Assembly (NCBI GenBank): GCA_963698165.1
Contig: CAVOPT010000004.1
Coordinates: 62,001 to 126,000, forward strand
Direction: 5' to 3'
Source of the DNA: JAAYUJ01 sp963698165
Lineage (GTDB): Bacteria > Desulfobacterota > Syntrophobacteria > Syntrophobacterales > Syntrophobacteraceae
DNA length: 64,000 bases
Positions 8,392 to 17,054 of this stretch are shown piece by piece (within the stretch, counting starts at the first letter, position 1; every line of letters starts with the position of its first letter). The translations under genes and the position numbers were made by a program. Under the pieces are notes generated by a model that did no database searches, was not told the origin of the DNA, and was given only the letters and a program-made list of their open reading frames with translations.

Positions 8392-9984
8392 ATGAACCTG
8401 TCGACACCCAATTCCAATGATGCCACCCTGACCTTCAACAGGTCCAAGAATGTTGTTCCCATGAGCGGTATCTGCTCCCGCTGCGTCGACGGCTGTCGGG
8501 GCAACTGCGAGATCTTCAGAGCCACGTTCAGGGGGCGCGAGGTCATCTATCCAGGACCTTTCGGCCAGATCACGGCCGGCGCGGACAAGAATTATCCTGT
8601 TGACTACTCCCACTTGAACATCCAGGGGTATGCCCTTGGGGCTGATGGGCTTCCACAGGGCGTCGATGCTGGTCCCGACACGGCCATCTTCCCTTCGGTG
8701 AACGTTGAAACGGAATACGGTTGGGATGTGAAGGTCAAAATGGCTACCCCCGTTTTCACCGGGGCTCTCGGATCCACCGACATCGCCCGCAAGAACTGGG
8801 ACCACTTTGCCGTGGGCGCTGCCATCAGCGGGATCACCCTGGTGTGCGGCGAGAATGTGTGCGGCATCGACCCCGCCCTCAAATTGAACAAGCAGGGCAA
8901 GATCACCCACTCTCCCGAGATGGACCGCCGCATCGATGTTTACAGGCGATACCGCAACGGGCTGGGAGAGATCCTGGTGCAGATGAACGTTGAAGACACG
9001 CGCCTGGGTGTTGCCGAGTATGTCTTGGAAAAGCACGGCCTTCAGAGCATCGAGCTCAAATGGGGCCAGGGCGCCAAGTGCATCGGGGGCGAGATCAAGG
9101 TGCGGGAACTGGAGCGGGCTTTGGAACTGCAGAGAAGGGGATACATCGTCACCCCCGACCCGGCGAACCCGGTGATTCAGGCTGCGTACAAAGACAGGGC
9201 CATCAAGGAATTCGAGCGTCACAGCAGGCTCGGTTTCGTGTCCGAGGAAGGCTTTCTTGGGGAGGTGGATCGTCTGAGGAAGCTCGGATTCCAGCGGGTC
9301 ACCCTCAAGACGGGAGCCTACAGCCTCCGTGAGCTCGCCATGGCCATCAAGTGGGGGGCCAAAGCGAAAATCGATCTCCTGACCATCGACGGCGCCCCCG
9401 GGGGGACCGGCATGAGTCCCTGGCGGATGATGCAGGAATGGGGCATTCCCAGCCTCTACATCCATGCGGCGACCTACGATTTCTGCCGCAAGCTCACCGA
9501 GAGAGGCGAGAGGGTTCCAGACATCGCGTTTGCAGGTGGTTTCTCCAGTGAAGACGGTCTGTTCAAGGCACTCGCCCTGGGAGCACCCTACGTGAAGGCA
9601 GTCTGCATGGGCCGCGCTCTGATGATCCCGGGCATGGTTGGCAAGAACATCACCGAGTGGCTCGCCAAGAGCGACCTGCCCAAGACCGTCGGCCAGTACG
9701 GCATGGGTGTCGAGGAGATCTTCGTCAACTACAAGACCGTCAAGGAACTGGTGGGGGAGAACGAGATCGGGAACATCCCCCTGGGTGCCATCGGCATTTA
9801 CAGCTATGTGGACAAGCTCAAAGTCGGACTTCAGCAGATCATGGCGGGGGCCAGACGGTTCAATCTGAATACCATGAGCCGCAAGGATCTCATGTCCCTC
9901 ACCGAGGATTGCACCAAGGTGACCGGCATTCCCTACGTGATGGACGCCTATAGGGAGGAAGCCGAAGCGATCCTCAACGGATAA
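8392..9984 (+). CDS. FMN-binding glutamate synthase domain protein
   Basis: A 530-residue stand-alone version of the FMN-binding synthase domain of GltB. The N-terminus has a cysteine cluster (CSRCVDGCRGNC, residues about 24-35) that could hold an Fe-S cluster. The TIM-barrel core shows KWGQGAKCIGGEIKV, IDLLTIDGAPGGTGMSP and DIAFAGGFSSEDGLFKALALGA, the FMN- and 2-iminoglutarate-handling segments of the family. The glutaminase domain of classical GltB is absent, so ammonia would come from free ammonium or a partner; related proteins may use other substrates. ATG at 8392 follows AAGGAG. A strong terminator follows, and a HTH/cupin regulator lies convergently downstream. Confidence 0.9.
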   Translation: MNLSTPNSNDATLTFNRSKNVVPMSGICSRCVDGCRGNCEIFRATFRGREVIYPGPFGQITAGADKNYPVDYSHLNIQGYALGADGLPQGVDAGPDTAIFPSVNVETEYGWDVKVKMATPVFTGALGSTDIARKNWDHFAVGAAISGITLVCGENVCGIDPALKLNKQGKITHSPEMDRRIDVYRRYRNGLGEILVQMNVEDTRLGVAEYVLEKHGLQSIELKWGQGAKCIGGEIKVRELERALELQRRGYIVTPDPANPVIQAAYKDRAIKEFERHSRLGFVSEEGFLGEVDRLRKLGFQRVTLKTGAYSLRELAMAIKWGAKAKIDLLTIDGAPGGTGMSPWRMMQEWGIPSLYIHAATYDFCRKLTERGERVPDIAFAGGFSSEDGLFKALALGAPYVKAVCMGRALMIPGMVGKNITEWLAKSDLPKTVGQYGMGVEEIFVNYKTVKELVGENEIGNIPLGAIGIYSYVDKLKVGLQQIMAGARRFNLNTMSRKDLMSLTEDCTKVTGIPYVMDAYREEAEAILNG

Positions 9985-10015
9985 TACGGCGCCAAGCCGG
10001 TCCATGAAGATGGAG

Positions 10016-10052
10016 AAGCCCCGGGGAAGAAGTGCCCCGGGGCTTTTTTTTT
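10016..10052 (+). terminator. Rho-independent terminator
   Basis: An AAGCCCCGGGG / CCCCGGGGCTT stem with a short AAGAAGTG loop is followed by nine T. It ends the FMN glutamate synthase transcript. The stem is symmetric, but the A-run that would serve the opposite strand is weak. Confidence 0.9.
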
Positions 10053-10083
10053 CAATCTTCACAGACGAATCTTCAGGAAATCT

Positions 10084-11379
10084 CTACTTGATCTTGACCC
10101 ACAGGAGCTTGGCAACGGCGGGTCCGGGGTTCTTCCACTGGGAGGGCATCTCGGATGTAAGATAGACGGTGTCCCCTGGTCGCAGGTTGTAAACGGCTTT
10201 GTCGAGCTTCATCTGGAGCCTGCCGGAGAGGACGTAACCGATCTCTTCCCCCTTGTGAATGAAAAAATGGGAGGAGAGGGTTTTGTTTGCCGGGATTTCC
10301 ATGAAATAGGGTTCGGCCCGTGCATCGAAGTCTATGGGGGTCAGCAGTCTCGCCGTGAGACTCTCCTCGGGGATTTCCGAGAACCGCACCTCCGTCGCCT
10401 CGGAGGACTGGAAGATGACCCGCTTCTTCACCTCCGTCTGCTCCTGGAAAAAAGAGCTCACGTCGACGGAGAGCACTTCGGCCATCTTGAGGAGGGCAGG
10501 GAGGGAAGGGTAGATGAGGTTGCTTTCCACCTGAGATATGGTGCTCGGAGTGACTCCCACCAGTTTTGCCAGTTCCGTCTGTGAAAGCCCCCGCTTTGTC
10601 CGCATTTCCTTCAGGCGCAGCCCGAGATCGAGTCCTCCCCTGGTGCGCTTTTCCTCATCAAAAGTGATGGTGAGGTCCTTCACCCAGTAGGTGAAGGGTT
10701 TGTGGATGTTATCCAGGTCCCGTTTCTCGGCCTTGAGCACACTGAGGGAAGTCATGCCTCGCCGAATGGAGAGGTCGATGACGACCTGGGCGATCTGGCT
10801 GATGTTGGCCCGCAGGCGTGGGCTGTGAGCCTTCTTCTCCATGATCCAGTAGGCGACGGTGTTCAGTTCGTAGAGCCTGGGGCAGGAATGGGAGTAGAAA
10901 TTGAGAATGTGGTCCTCGCCTCCCCAGACCTCTTGCATTCCCGTGATGCTCTCGAAGACGAGGCGCACGTCCCCCTGCAATTCCCCGTGGACTTCGTACA
11001 GGGTGTCCATGACCCGGTCCATCTTTCGGGGTTCCTCCACTCGGAGGATTCGGCAGGGAAAAGCTGTTGTCTCGTTGTAGAACCTGAGAAAGATGGAGGA
11101 AGAGGCTCCCTTCCCGCAGGTGAAGCAATCCAGGATAGTGAGAGAGGGGTTTTCCGCAAGGGTGCCGAGCTTTTCCAGCAGATTCCTGGGAGACCGATCG
11201 AAGCTCACGTAGATTATGGGCCTATCCTGAGCCTGGGATGCCTGCATGAAGTTCTGGCTGAAAACCGAAGCAAGGCTCCCCGAGTCGTCGTGCCAGACCA
11301 CATTGTCTCCGATAAAAAGCCCGCCCAAAAGCTTGTCGAGCTGGCTCACTCCCGATGTGACTCTCTGTCTCTCCGACAT
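10084..11379 (-). CDS. KaiC-like domain / XRE helix-turn-helix / cupin fusion regulator
   Basis: Three domains in 431 residues. Residues about 5-230 resemble a RecA/KaiC ATPase (TSGVSQLDKLLGGLFIGDNVVW, then PIIYVSFDRSP and VRLVFESITGM). The P-loop position, however, reads HDDSGSLASVF with no GKT/S, so ATP binding is probably lost. Residues about 250-310 are an XRE helix-turn-helix (RGLSQTELAKLVGVTPSTISQVE). The C-terminal cupin (about 340-425) contains HFFIHKGEEIGYVLSGRL and LRPGDTVYL. ATG at 11379 is favoured by GAGG nine bases upstream; a TTG at 11400 is possible. HTH-cupin proteins usually sense a small ligand and repress nearby metabolic genes, so the convergent glutamate synthase is a candidate target. 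Confidence 0.88.
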   Translation of the reverse strand: MSERQRVTSGVSQLDKLLGGLFIGDNVVWHDDSGSLASVFSQNFMQASQAQDRPIIYVSFDRSPRNLLEKLGTLAENPSLTILDCFTCGKGASSSIFLRFYNETTAFPCRILRVEEPRKMDRVMDTLYEVHGELQGDVRLVFESITGMQEVWGGEDHILNFYSHSCPRLYELNTVAYWIMEKKAHSPRLRANISQIAQVVIDLSIRRGMTSLSVLKAEKRDLDNIHKPFTYWVKDLTITFDEEKRTRGGLDLGLRLKEMRTKRGLSQTELAKLVGVTPSTISQVESNLIYPSLPALLKMAEVLSVDVSSFFQEQTEVKKRVIFQSSEATEVRFSEIPEESLTARLLTPIDFDARAEPYFMEIPANKTLSSHFFIHKGEEIGYVLSGRLQMKLDKAVYNLRPGDTVYLTSEMPSQWKNPGPAVAKLLWVKIK

Positions 11380-11687
11380 CTTCCCGCACCTCGACCTCAA
11401 GGATGGAATACTCTATTGACAAATCTCATTATCCTATAAGGCGCAGTCATGAGGCAAATTTAATCCGAGCTGCGGTGAAGCGATTCGGCGACCGGGTGTC
11501 CGGGACGTGCCTCGCGATCATCTTCCTCCCTGACCTTTGAGACAGAAGCATGGCATGGTGCCTCCCGCCTTGAAGAGCCTGTTTACAGGGTGGATGGAGG
11601 GAGTTAGACTGCCCGTCAGGCAGGGTGGGGTGCAAGGTACTATTGCATGCCATAATGCCGCTCGGTATCCACGGAGGGAGTCAAGTC

Positions 11688-12257
11688 ATGAAATCCGATC
11701 GACTCTTCAAATTTCCGATTCTTTTCATCGTGATCCTTTTCCTTTCAGGCTGTGCCCATGCCGTCTCCAATGAGATGCGCCAGAAAGCGAGGAAAGATCT
11801 CGCCTTCGCCACGGTGCTCGCAAATCCGGAGGTCCACAGGGGAGAGGTGGTCATGTGGGGAGGGACGATCATCGAGACCACCAACAGGGAAGGCAGCACC
11901 ATGATCAAGGTCCTCCAGAGTCCCCTCGACCGCTATGGATTTCCTATGGAGGAGGAGCGTACCCAGGGGAGGTTCCTGGTGAGAGTGACCGGCTACGCGG
12001 ACCCTGAAGTGTACAAGAAAGGCAGGGTGATCACGATGGCGGGCGAGATAGCGGGCGCGGAAGAGGAGCCCCTTGGCGAAATCCGGTACACCTATCCCGT
12101 GGTCCAGGCAAGAGAAGTGCATCTGTGGAAGGATGCTGCCGGCGCCTACCCCCCCTATCCAAGACCCTACTGGTACTGGGACTGGTTTGGTGGTTATCCG
12201 TATCCATACTCTTACCCGTGGCCATACCACGGCCACCGGTATTTCCGTTTTCCATGA
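11688..12257 (+). CDS. Slp-family outer-membrane lipoprotein
   Basis: A 189-residue lipoprotein. A lipoprotein signal with lipobox LSGC ends at about residue 22. Then NPEVHRGEVVMWGGTIIETTNREGST and FLVRVTGYADPEVYKKGRVITMAGEIAG match the Slp (starvation-inducible outer-membrane lipoprotein) family. The C-terminus is a Tyr/Pro/Trp-rich tail (YPYPYSYPWPYHGH), common in envelope lipoproteins of this group. GGAGGGAG precedes ATG at 11688. It is a single gene; its specific role is unknown. Confidence 0.88.
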   Translation: MKSDRLFKFPILFIVILFLSGCAHAVSNEMRQKARKDLAFATVLANPEVHRGEVVMWGGTIIETTNREGSTMIKVLQSPLDRYGFPMEEERTQGRFLVRVTGYADPEVYKKGRVITMAGEIAGAEEEPLGEIRYTYPVVQAREVHLWKDAAGAYPPYPRPYWYWDWFGGYPYPYSYPWPYHGHRYFRFP

Positions 12258-12376
12258 ACTGGAGGACGCCCGCCGAAGGGACGCCCGATGGTTCGGCATT
12301 CACGTTGATTCGCCGCGGGGGTGAGCCGTCTTCGCTGCCCAAGCATGGGTGTCCCCGGTCGGTCTTGGCCTCCCCT

Positions 12377-13423
12377 TCAGCATTCAAATCTCTTCACACA
12401 AGTCCTGCATCGAGGGTCCGGGTCACCCAGGGCCAGGCGGTGCCGGAACCTTCGAAATTCTTCACTTTCCCAGATCTCCTGGGGATTCTGTGAATGCAGA
12501 CTTCCGAACACCACGCGATGGGGATCGAATTCCCCGGCGGGTATGTTCAGGTACACACAGGGGGAGACGGTTCCATCGGCAGCAACAAAGATGGATCGCG
12601 CGACGTTTTCTCGGCAGCTCAACCCCGGAGCATCAAGCCTGGGCAGGCTCCAGTGGAAGTCGAATCCAAGGGCTTTGGCCTCAGTTTCGGCTTCCCTGAG
12701 AAGTGCCGCCGCCGCTGCCAGCTTATCCGCTTCATGGGGAGCGAAGCCTTCGGCCTCAAATGGAGGTTCGGGAATATAGTCCAGGGTGCTGATCACGGCG
12801 GCATGGACTCCGAGTTCGTGCATGAGTTGCGGCAGGGCTCTCACCGCATCCATGTTGGATGCGAGCAGGAGGTACGCCAGGTGGATCTCCATGTGCACGG
12901 CCATTCGGGACTTGCGGACGGTCTGAAGGATGGACAAGGCCTCTCTGACCCGGTCGAAATCCACTCCCCTGCGGGAAGCGTTGCTCGCCGGGTCGGTGCC
13001 GGCGAGAGAGAAGGCCACGATGTCCAGGCCGCTCTCCACGAGCCTTTCGGCAACTTCCTCATTCATATGAAGCCCGCAGGTCGTCGTCGAAACCGCGCAT
13101 CCGGCCTTGCGAGCCATGGCGGCCATGTCGAAAAAGGCCGGGTTCAGGAGGGGTTCGCCCCAGCCCTGGAGGTGCACGCGGCTGGAGCGCCGCATCATGG
13201 GCCAGAGGAGCGAGAAGGTATCGATTTCCATGTCCCGGGAACGCCATTGTTCCCTCATGGTGGTATGGGGACAATAGCTGCAGCGTCCAGGGCATCGGGT
13301 GGTGACCTCCACCTGGATGCAGTCGAGGGGACGGCGGATGCCGAGGAGGAGCTCTCGCAGGGTCTCCCATAACCCGGGTTCCCGAAATGTCTTGCCGGCT
13401 GGGGCGTTCGACGCTTTCTTCAT
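12377..13423 (-). CDS. Radical SAM protein with SPASM-like C-terminal cysteines
   Basis: A 348-residue radical SAM enzyme. The [4Fe-4S]/SAM motif is CPGRCSYC (CxxxCxxC) after VEVTTR. LQGWGEPLLNP is the GxGEP-like SAM-binding segment. The C-terminal third has SCRENV, ADGTVSPCVYLNIP and CRTCVKRFEC, a SPASM-type arrangement for auxiliary Fe-S clusters, as in enzymes that modify peptides or carry out anaerobic maturation. ATG at 13423 is chosen (AAGG upstream); the frame is open to 13510 and would overlap the neighbour. It lies 17 bases after a GNAT-like gene in a three-gene minus-strand cassette. The substrate is unknown. Confidence 0.85.
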   Translation of the reverse strand: MKKASNAPAGKTFREPGLWETLRELLLGIRRPLDCIQVEVTTRCPGRCSYCPHTTMREQWRSRDMEIDTFSLLWPMMRRSSRVHLQGWGEPLLNPAFFDMAAMARKAGCAVSTTTCGLHMNEEVAERLVESGLDIVAFSLAGTDPASNASRRGVDFDRVREALSILQTVRKSRMAVHMEIHLAYLLLASNMDAVRALPQLMHELGVHAAVISTLDYIPEPPFEAEGFAPHEADKLAAAAALLREAETEAKALGFDFHWSLPRLDAPGLSCRENVARSIFVAADGTVSPCVYLNIPAGEFDPHRVVFGSLHSQNPQEIWESEEFRRFRHRLALGDPDPRCRTCVKRFEC

Positions 13424-13439
13424 GGCCCATGCCTTCCCT

Positions 13440-14286
13440 TCACCGCTTGATAGCGGCCCTGATGCGGAAAACGATTCCCGGGGGGCGCGGCTCCCAGGAT
13501 ACCTGAACATAGGGCAGAAACGGTGCGGCTCCCCACTTGCGCTTGAAGAAGCGGATTCCGTCGTTGATGCCGAGTCCTAGGTTCATGTGCGTCTGCCCGC
13601 GACGGACGGCCTCATCCAGAAGGCCGGAAAGAAGGAGATCGGCGCTCCCCGGCGGTGCCAGGCCCCGCTCCCTGAAACAGAACATGAAAAAAGCCGTTCT
13701 GAGGGGGGAGAACTCGCCGACGGCAAAGGCGGCCAGGCGCCCGCCGGAAAGACGCGCGGATAGTGCCAGGCTGGAAGAGGATGCGGCGAGGTAGTCAGGG
13801 ATCTTCTCCAGGATGTGCCGAGTCCCTGGCGCCAGGGGCCTTTCTCCAAGGAATCTTCGCACCAGGTCGGTGTGATCCTCTTCCAGTCGGTGCCCTTTCT
13901 CGATGACCAGGTCTCGGCTTGCGCGGCGGAGCAGGTTTCGCAGTTTTTGTCCAGGGGGGGGTGGGGGCAAGGGGAGGCTGTAATAGAAATCCTCCGTCGC
14001 CGGGACTTGGGCGGGCGCTTGCGGGGGCCGCATGGGCCCCATGACTGTGATTCGGGAAAGCCCGGGAATGTGGAGAGCCTCGTCCACCGCCTCCACCATG
14101 GCCGGTGAGTCCATTGGGTCGCCCACCGGATACCCGATCAGACACCAAGTCGGCTTCGGAGAGGAACCCCACACACCGGCCCACCATCACCGGTTTCGAC
14201 CCGGCCATGGCCCGGACGTAATGGATCACCTGCTCGGGCACCACCGCCTCAGCCGTGACCCTGGCCATGAGGTCGGGGACGATCAT
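13440..14286 (-). pseudogene. GNAT-like acyltransferase paralogue, interrupted by a frameshift
   Basis: The gene starts at ATG 14286, which overlaps the upstream stop as ATGA. It reads MIVPDLMARVTAEAVVP...GFLSEADLV to about 14140. The matching continuation LIGYPVGDPMDSPAM...IKR is in another frame down to 13440. Removing one base in the GTGTCTG segment joins GRCVGFLSEADLV to LIGYPVGD and yields about 281 residues. That product parallels the first half of the upstream gene, where DWLLAIGYPFSGG occupies the same place and LGLGVNDGIRGFKTKWGG matches LGLGINDGIRFFKRKWGA. The fold looks like the GNAT/FemAB group of acyltransferases. Whether the break is natural is open; a GTG downstream could allow a shortened product of about 244 residues. 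Confidence 0.7.
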
Positions 14287-15992
14287 GGGCATCTCCTCAC
14301 GCGAAATCCCCCGTCGACGAGCATCCTCGGCAGACTGAGCATGTGAGCCGATCCCACGAACACGGCACACCGGCCCTCCCTGAGAAACGGCTCCATGCGG
14401 GACATGAACCGTGCGTCCCTTCGATTGATGACCATCTCCGTGCGGGAAGGAAATTCGATGCTGGTGCCCATCATGGCCTCGAGGTCGCCCTTGAGGTAAG
14501 CCCGTACGTTCCTCCTGATGTACCCTTTCCATTCGCGGCACCGGCGGAAAAAATTCACGATGCGCGCCACGGGGATGCTCTCGAGGGTTTCGATCTGTTC
14601 CTCGATGGTTTCCATGCCGCAGACGGTTTTCCCCATGTCCCGGGCCAGCTCCCATGCCTCGAGATCCACGGACTGGCGCCATCCGTGGCGAGCGAGGTAG
14701 CCCGTCCAAATGGAGAAGAAGGCCATCCAGTGCCGCGTGTTCGAGAGAAGGAAGCGCACATCAGGTGCATGGGGGGAATCGAGCCCCAGCAACCCGGCCC
14801 AGAACCCCCTGGGCCCGCCTGCAACCCGTTCCAGCAGCCGCAATTCCTCCTCGTCCATGGCGTCCATGAGCCCTTGGTCTTCCGGCGGGGGGTGGCGGCC
14901 GATCTCGGATACCCGGTCGAGGCTCGCCCGATCCAGGGGACCCTCGAAGAGGACCGAGTCCACCCGTTCGAACAGTGCCCGCAGGGAGGTTTCAAAGCTG
15001 TAGCAAAAGAAGTGGGCGGTGCCGCCGATCCATGAGCGACGGCCATCCCTTTCGATCTCCCAGAGCATGGCGAAGCGCCTCTGTTCGGGCAGGGAGTCCA
15101 GATATCGCCGTTTGGACATGGGTTCGGCGGGCATGGACGCCAGCACCTGCATGATTTCGCTCACATGGCTTCGGAAGCTTTCCTTTTCCTGCCAGGCAGC
15201 CATTTCATAGGGAAGGGTCGGCTTCCCGCCCCACTTGGTCTTGAAGCCGCGGATTCCATCGTTGACCCCAAGGCCCAGGTGAAGAAACTCCTTTCCCTGG
15301 CGGCGGGCGATTTGGATCATTTCAAGGAAGAGAAGATCGGAAGCATGAGCGGTGTAATGGGTCCGCGAATGGGCTCCCAGGAGATAGGTCAGGAAGCGGT
15401 GAGGAGCCAAGTCCAGGAGCAGGCAGGCGGCAAGATTGTCCTCTTGATCCCAGGCGTTGAGAAGAGTCAGGCCCGGCACAGCGGTGATGACTTCCTCCGT
15501 TTTGGCGAAGAGTTCCCGGACGTTGTCCGGGAGAGCGACTCGGCCTGTGAATTCAGCCCACAGGCGGCGATGGGCAGGTGTGAAGACGCATCCCTCCTCC
15601 ACCCGAAGGAGAGTGGCGGCCTGTTTGGTCTGGCGCTCGAGGCGGCCCGGGATTTCAGCTTCCGCGGAAAGCGTGTGGTAGAAGTCCTGGTCGACGCGGT
15701 GAACCGTGAGGCGTTGAGGCAGGGCAGGAGCGATGGCCCAGCAGTCTCTTGCTCCGGTGCGGCGCACCGCTTCCTTCAGGGACTCTTCAAAAGCTTCGGA
15801 GGAGTACCCGCCGGAAAACGGATAACCAATGGCCAGAAGCCAGTCGCGGGCTGCGATGAAAAGATATGGTCCGATGACAAAGGATGTGCCCCCCGAAACG
15901 GCCTCCATGAAGGCTGCGGAATGTTCGGGCACACTCGCCTTTTCCAGCATGTTCTGCAGTTCCGAGGCGTTCAGACTTCTCCCCCTGACCAT
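14283..15992 (-). CDS. GNAT-like domain fused to a TraB/GumN-like domain
   Basis: About 569 residues in two parts. The N-terminal half (about 1-290) is a GNAT/FemAB-like acyltransferase with FLHLGLGVNDGIRGFKTKWGG, paralogous to the next gene. The C-terminal half (about 310-569) looks like the TraB/PrgY/GumN (Tiki-type) family. Its first motif, IGGTAHFFCYSF, has the GxxH histidine, then an acidic VLFEGPLD, and a second GSAHM near the C-terminus (VFVGSAHMLSLPRMLVDGGF). Some members of that clan are metal-dependent proteases. No signal peptide or membrane segment is seen. ATG at 15992 is likely; GTG at 15998 is possible. It overlaps the following gene by four bases, so it heads an operon with the GNAT paralogue and the radical SAM enzyme. 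Confidence 0.72.
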   Translation of the reverse strand: MVRGRSLNASELQNMLEKASVPEHSAAFMEAVSGGTSFVIGPYLFIAARDWLLAIGYPFSGGYSSEAFEESLKEAVRRTGARDCWAIAPALPQRLTVHRVDQDFYHTLSAEAEIPGRLERQTKQAATLLRVEEGCVFTPAHRRLWAEFTGRVALPDNVRELFAKTEEVITAVPGLTLLNAWDQEDNLAACLLLDLAPHRFLTYLLGAHSRTHYTAHASDLLFLEMIQIARRQGKEFLHLGLGVNDGIRGFKTKWGGKPTLPYEMAAWQEKESFRSHVSEIMQVLASMPAEPMSKRRYLDSLPEQRRFAMLWEIERDGRRSWIGGTAHFFCYSFETSLRALFERVDSVLFEGPLDRASLDRVSEIGRHPPPEDQGLMDAMDEEELRLLERVAGGPRGFWAGLLGLDSPHAPDVRFLLSNTRHWMAFFSIWTGYLARHGWRQSVDLEAWELARDMGKTVCGMETIEEQIETLESIPVARIVNFFRRCREWKGYIRRNVRAYLKGDLEAMMGTSIEFPSRTEMVINRRDARFMSRMEPFLREGRCAVFVGSAHMLSLPRMLVDGGFRVRRCP

Positions 15993-16242
15993 GGGCACTC
16001 GGTGGTTTTCGGGTAGGGACCGAAAGATTCATTTAGAATTCTAACGGGGGTGACGGAAAAACGGAATCCAATAAAGATCCAGGGGACGATGGAATATTCC
16101 CGAGTGCCGCAAAGACTCGCGTCACGTCAAGAGGTGAGGAGTTGGGCGGTGCATCAAGGCAGACAGTGCTGCCCCACACGGAGCTACTTCCCTGGAAATT
16201 CCGTTGCGTGTCCTCGAAGCAAATCGCGAGTGGAGCGCTCTG

Positions 16243-16572
16243 TCAGGGGGCGACACGTTCAAAGCGCAATTCCTCGGATCCGGGCAGTGAGATGGAAATG
16301 GAACCGTCTTCACCAATGCTTCCGGGGATAACACCGCCCACCTTCAAATGCAGCCATACTTCCTTGCCTTTGTCCTCCCAGGTGAAGGAAGCAGTGTCAT
16401 GGCCCTTTTTCCAGGAACCCTTCCCATCGCTCTTGAGGTCAAGAAACACGGTTTCCCCCGCATGCTGAGAGTCCACCGCCTTGTATTTGCCGGCAAGATC
16501 GCGACCGGGCTGGCAGGAGGCGGAAAGTATGAGGAGGGGAAGCAGAAGCAGGGCAATGTGCTGGCATCGCAT
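16243..16572 (-). CDS. Small lipoprotein, last gene of the signalling/redox operon
   Basis: A 109-residue protein with a lipoprotein signal (MRCQHIALLLLPLLILSASC, lipobox LSASC). The mature domain has the beta-rich pattern LAGKYKAVDS...TVFLDLKSDGKGSWKKG...VWLHLKVGG, reminiscent of small lipocalin-like or copper-resistance-type lipoprotein folds. The exact family is not recognised. It starts two bases after the stop of the MauE/DoxX gene and so is the distal gene of the operon. Confidence 0.8.
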   Translation of the reverse strand: MRCQHIALLLLPLLILSASCQPGRDLAGKYKAVDSQHAGETVFLDLKSDGKGSWKKGHDTASFTWEDKGKEVWLHLKVGGVIPGSIGEDGSISISLPGSEELRFERVAP

Positions 16573-16574
16573 GG

Positions 16575-17054
16575 CTAGTCGTCCTTGATGTTCACGAGGA
16601 ACTTGCGTTCCAACTGCAGAGCCGAATCAAAGAGATAAACATGCACGGCCATGGCGAGCCACACGAGATCGCGGAGCAAGGTCATCCAGTCCATGGGTTC
16701 CTCAAGGCTGTGGAAGCACCCGCACCCGATGGGGATTCCCCTTATGAGGCTGATGAAAATGGCTGCAGTGAAAAGGATCAGCATGCCTGCGATCATGACC
16801 GCTGCTGCCTTGGATCTCACCCCGACCACAAGAAGGATACCGCAGATGAGCTCGGTCCAGGGCATGACGACGGCAGCCAGATTGACTGCCCAGTAGGGCA
16901 CGATCTGGTAAGAAGCTATGTTTTCCGCGAATTCAGCCGTGTAGCTAATCTTGTACATGCTCGCATAGATGAAGAGGCCTCCGAGGTAGAGCCGCAACAC
17001 CAGTGCCACATAAGGGTGCGTAAGGATTCTCTTGAGCGTGTTTGCGGATGCCAT
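16575..17054 (-). CDS. MauE/DoxX-family membrane protein
   Basis: About 159 residues with four hydrophobic segments (LVLRLYLGGLFIYASMYKI, AVNLAAVVMPWTELICGILLVVG, AAAVMIAGMLILFTAAIFISL, LVWLAMAVHVYLF), as in MauE/DoxX-like redox-associated proteins. A GCGCF motif after the third segment puts two cysteines next to the membrane, typical of members that move reducing equivalents to thioredoxin-like partners. The TlpA-like redoxin gene two places upstream is a likely partner. The ATG at 17054 overlaps the upstream stop (TGATG), so translation is coupled. Confidence 0.85.
   Translation of the reverse strand: MASANTLKRILTHPYVALVLRLYLGGLFIYASMYKISYTAEFAENIASYQIVPYWAVNLAAVVMPWTELICGILLVVGVRSKAAAVMIAGMLILFTAAIFISLIRGIPIGCGCFHSLEEPMDWMTLLRDLVWLAMAVHVYLFDSALQLERKFLVNIKDD

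Noticed and set aside
8389..10062. 557-residue open frame on the minus strand
   Set aside because: Antisense to the FMN glutamate synthase and covering its terminator.
11410..11435. TTGACA and TATAAG on the plus strand as a promoter
   Set aside because: The spacing is only 13 bases; a minus-strand TTGCCT / GATAAT pair for the regulator is possible but weak.
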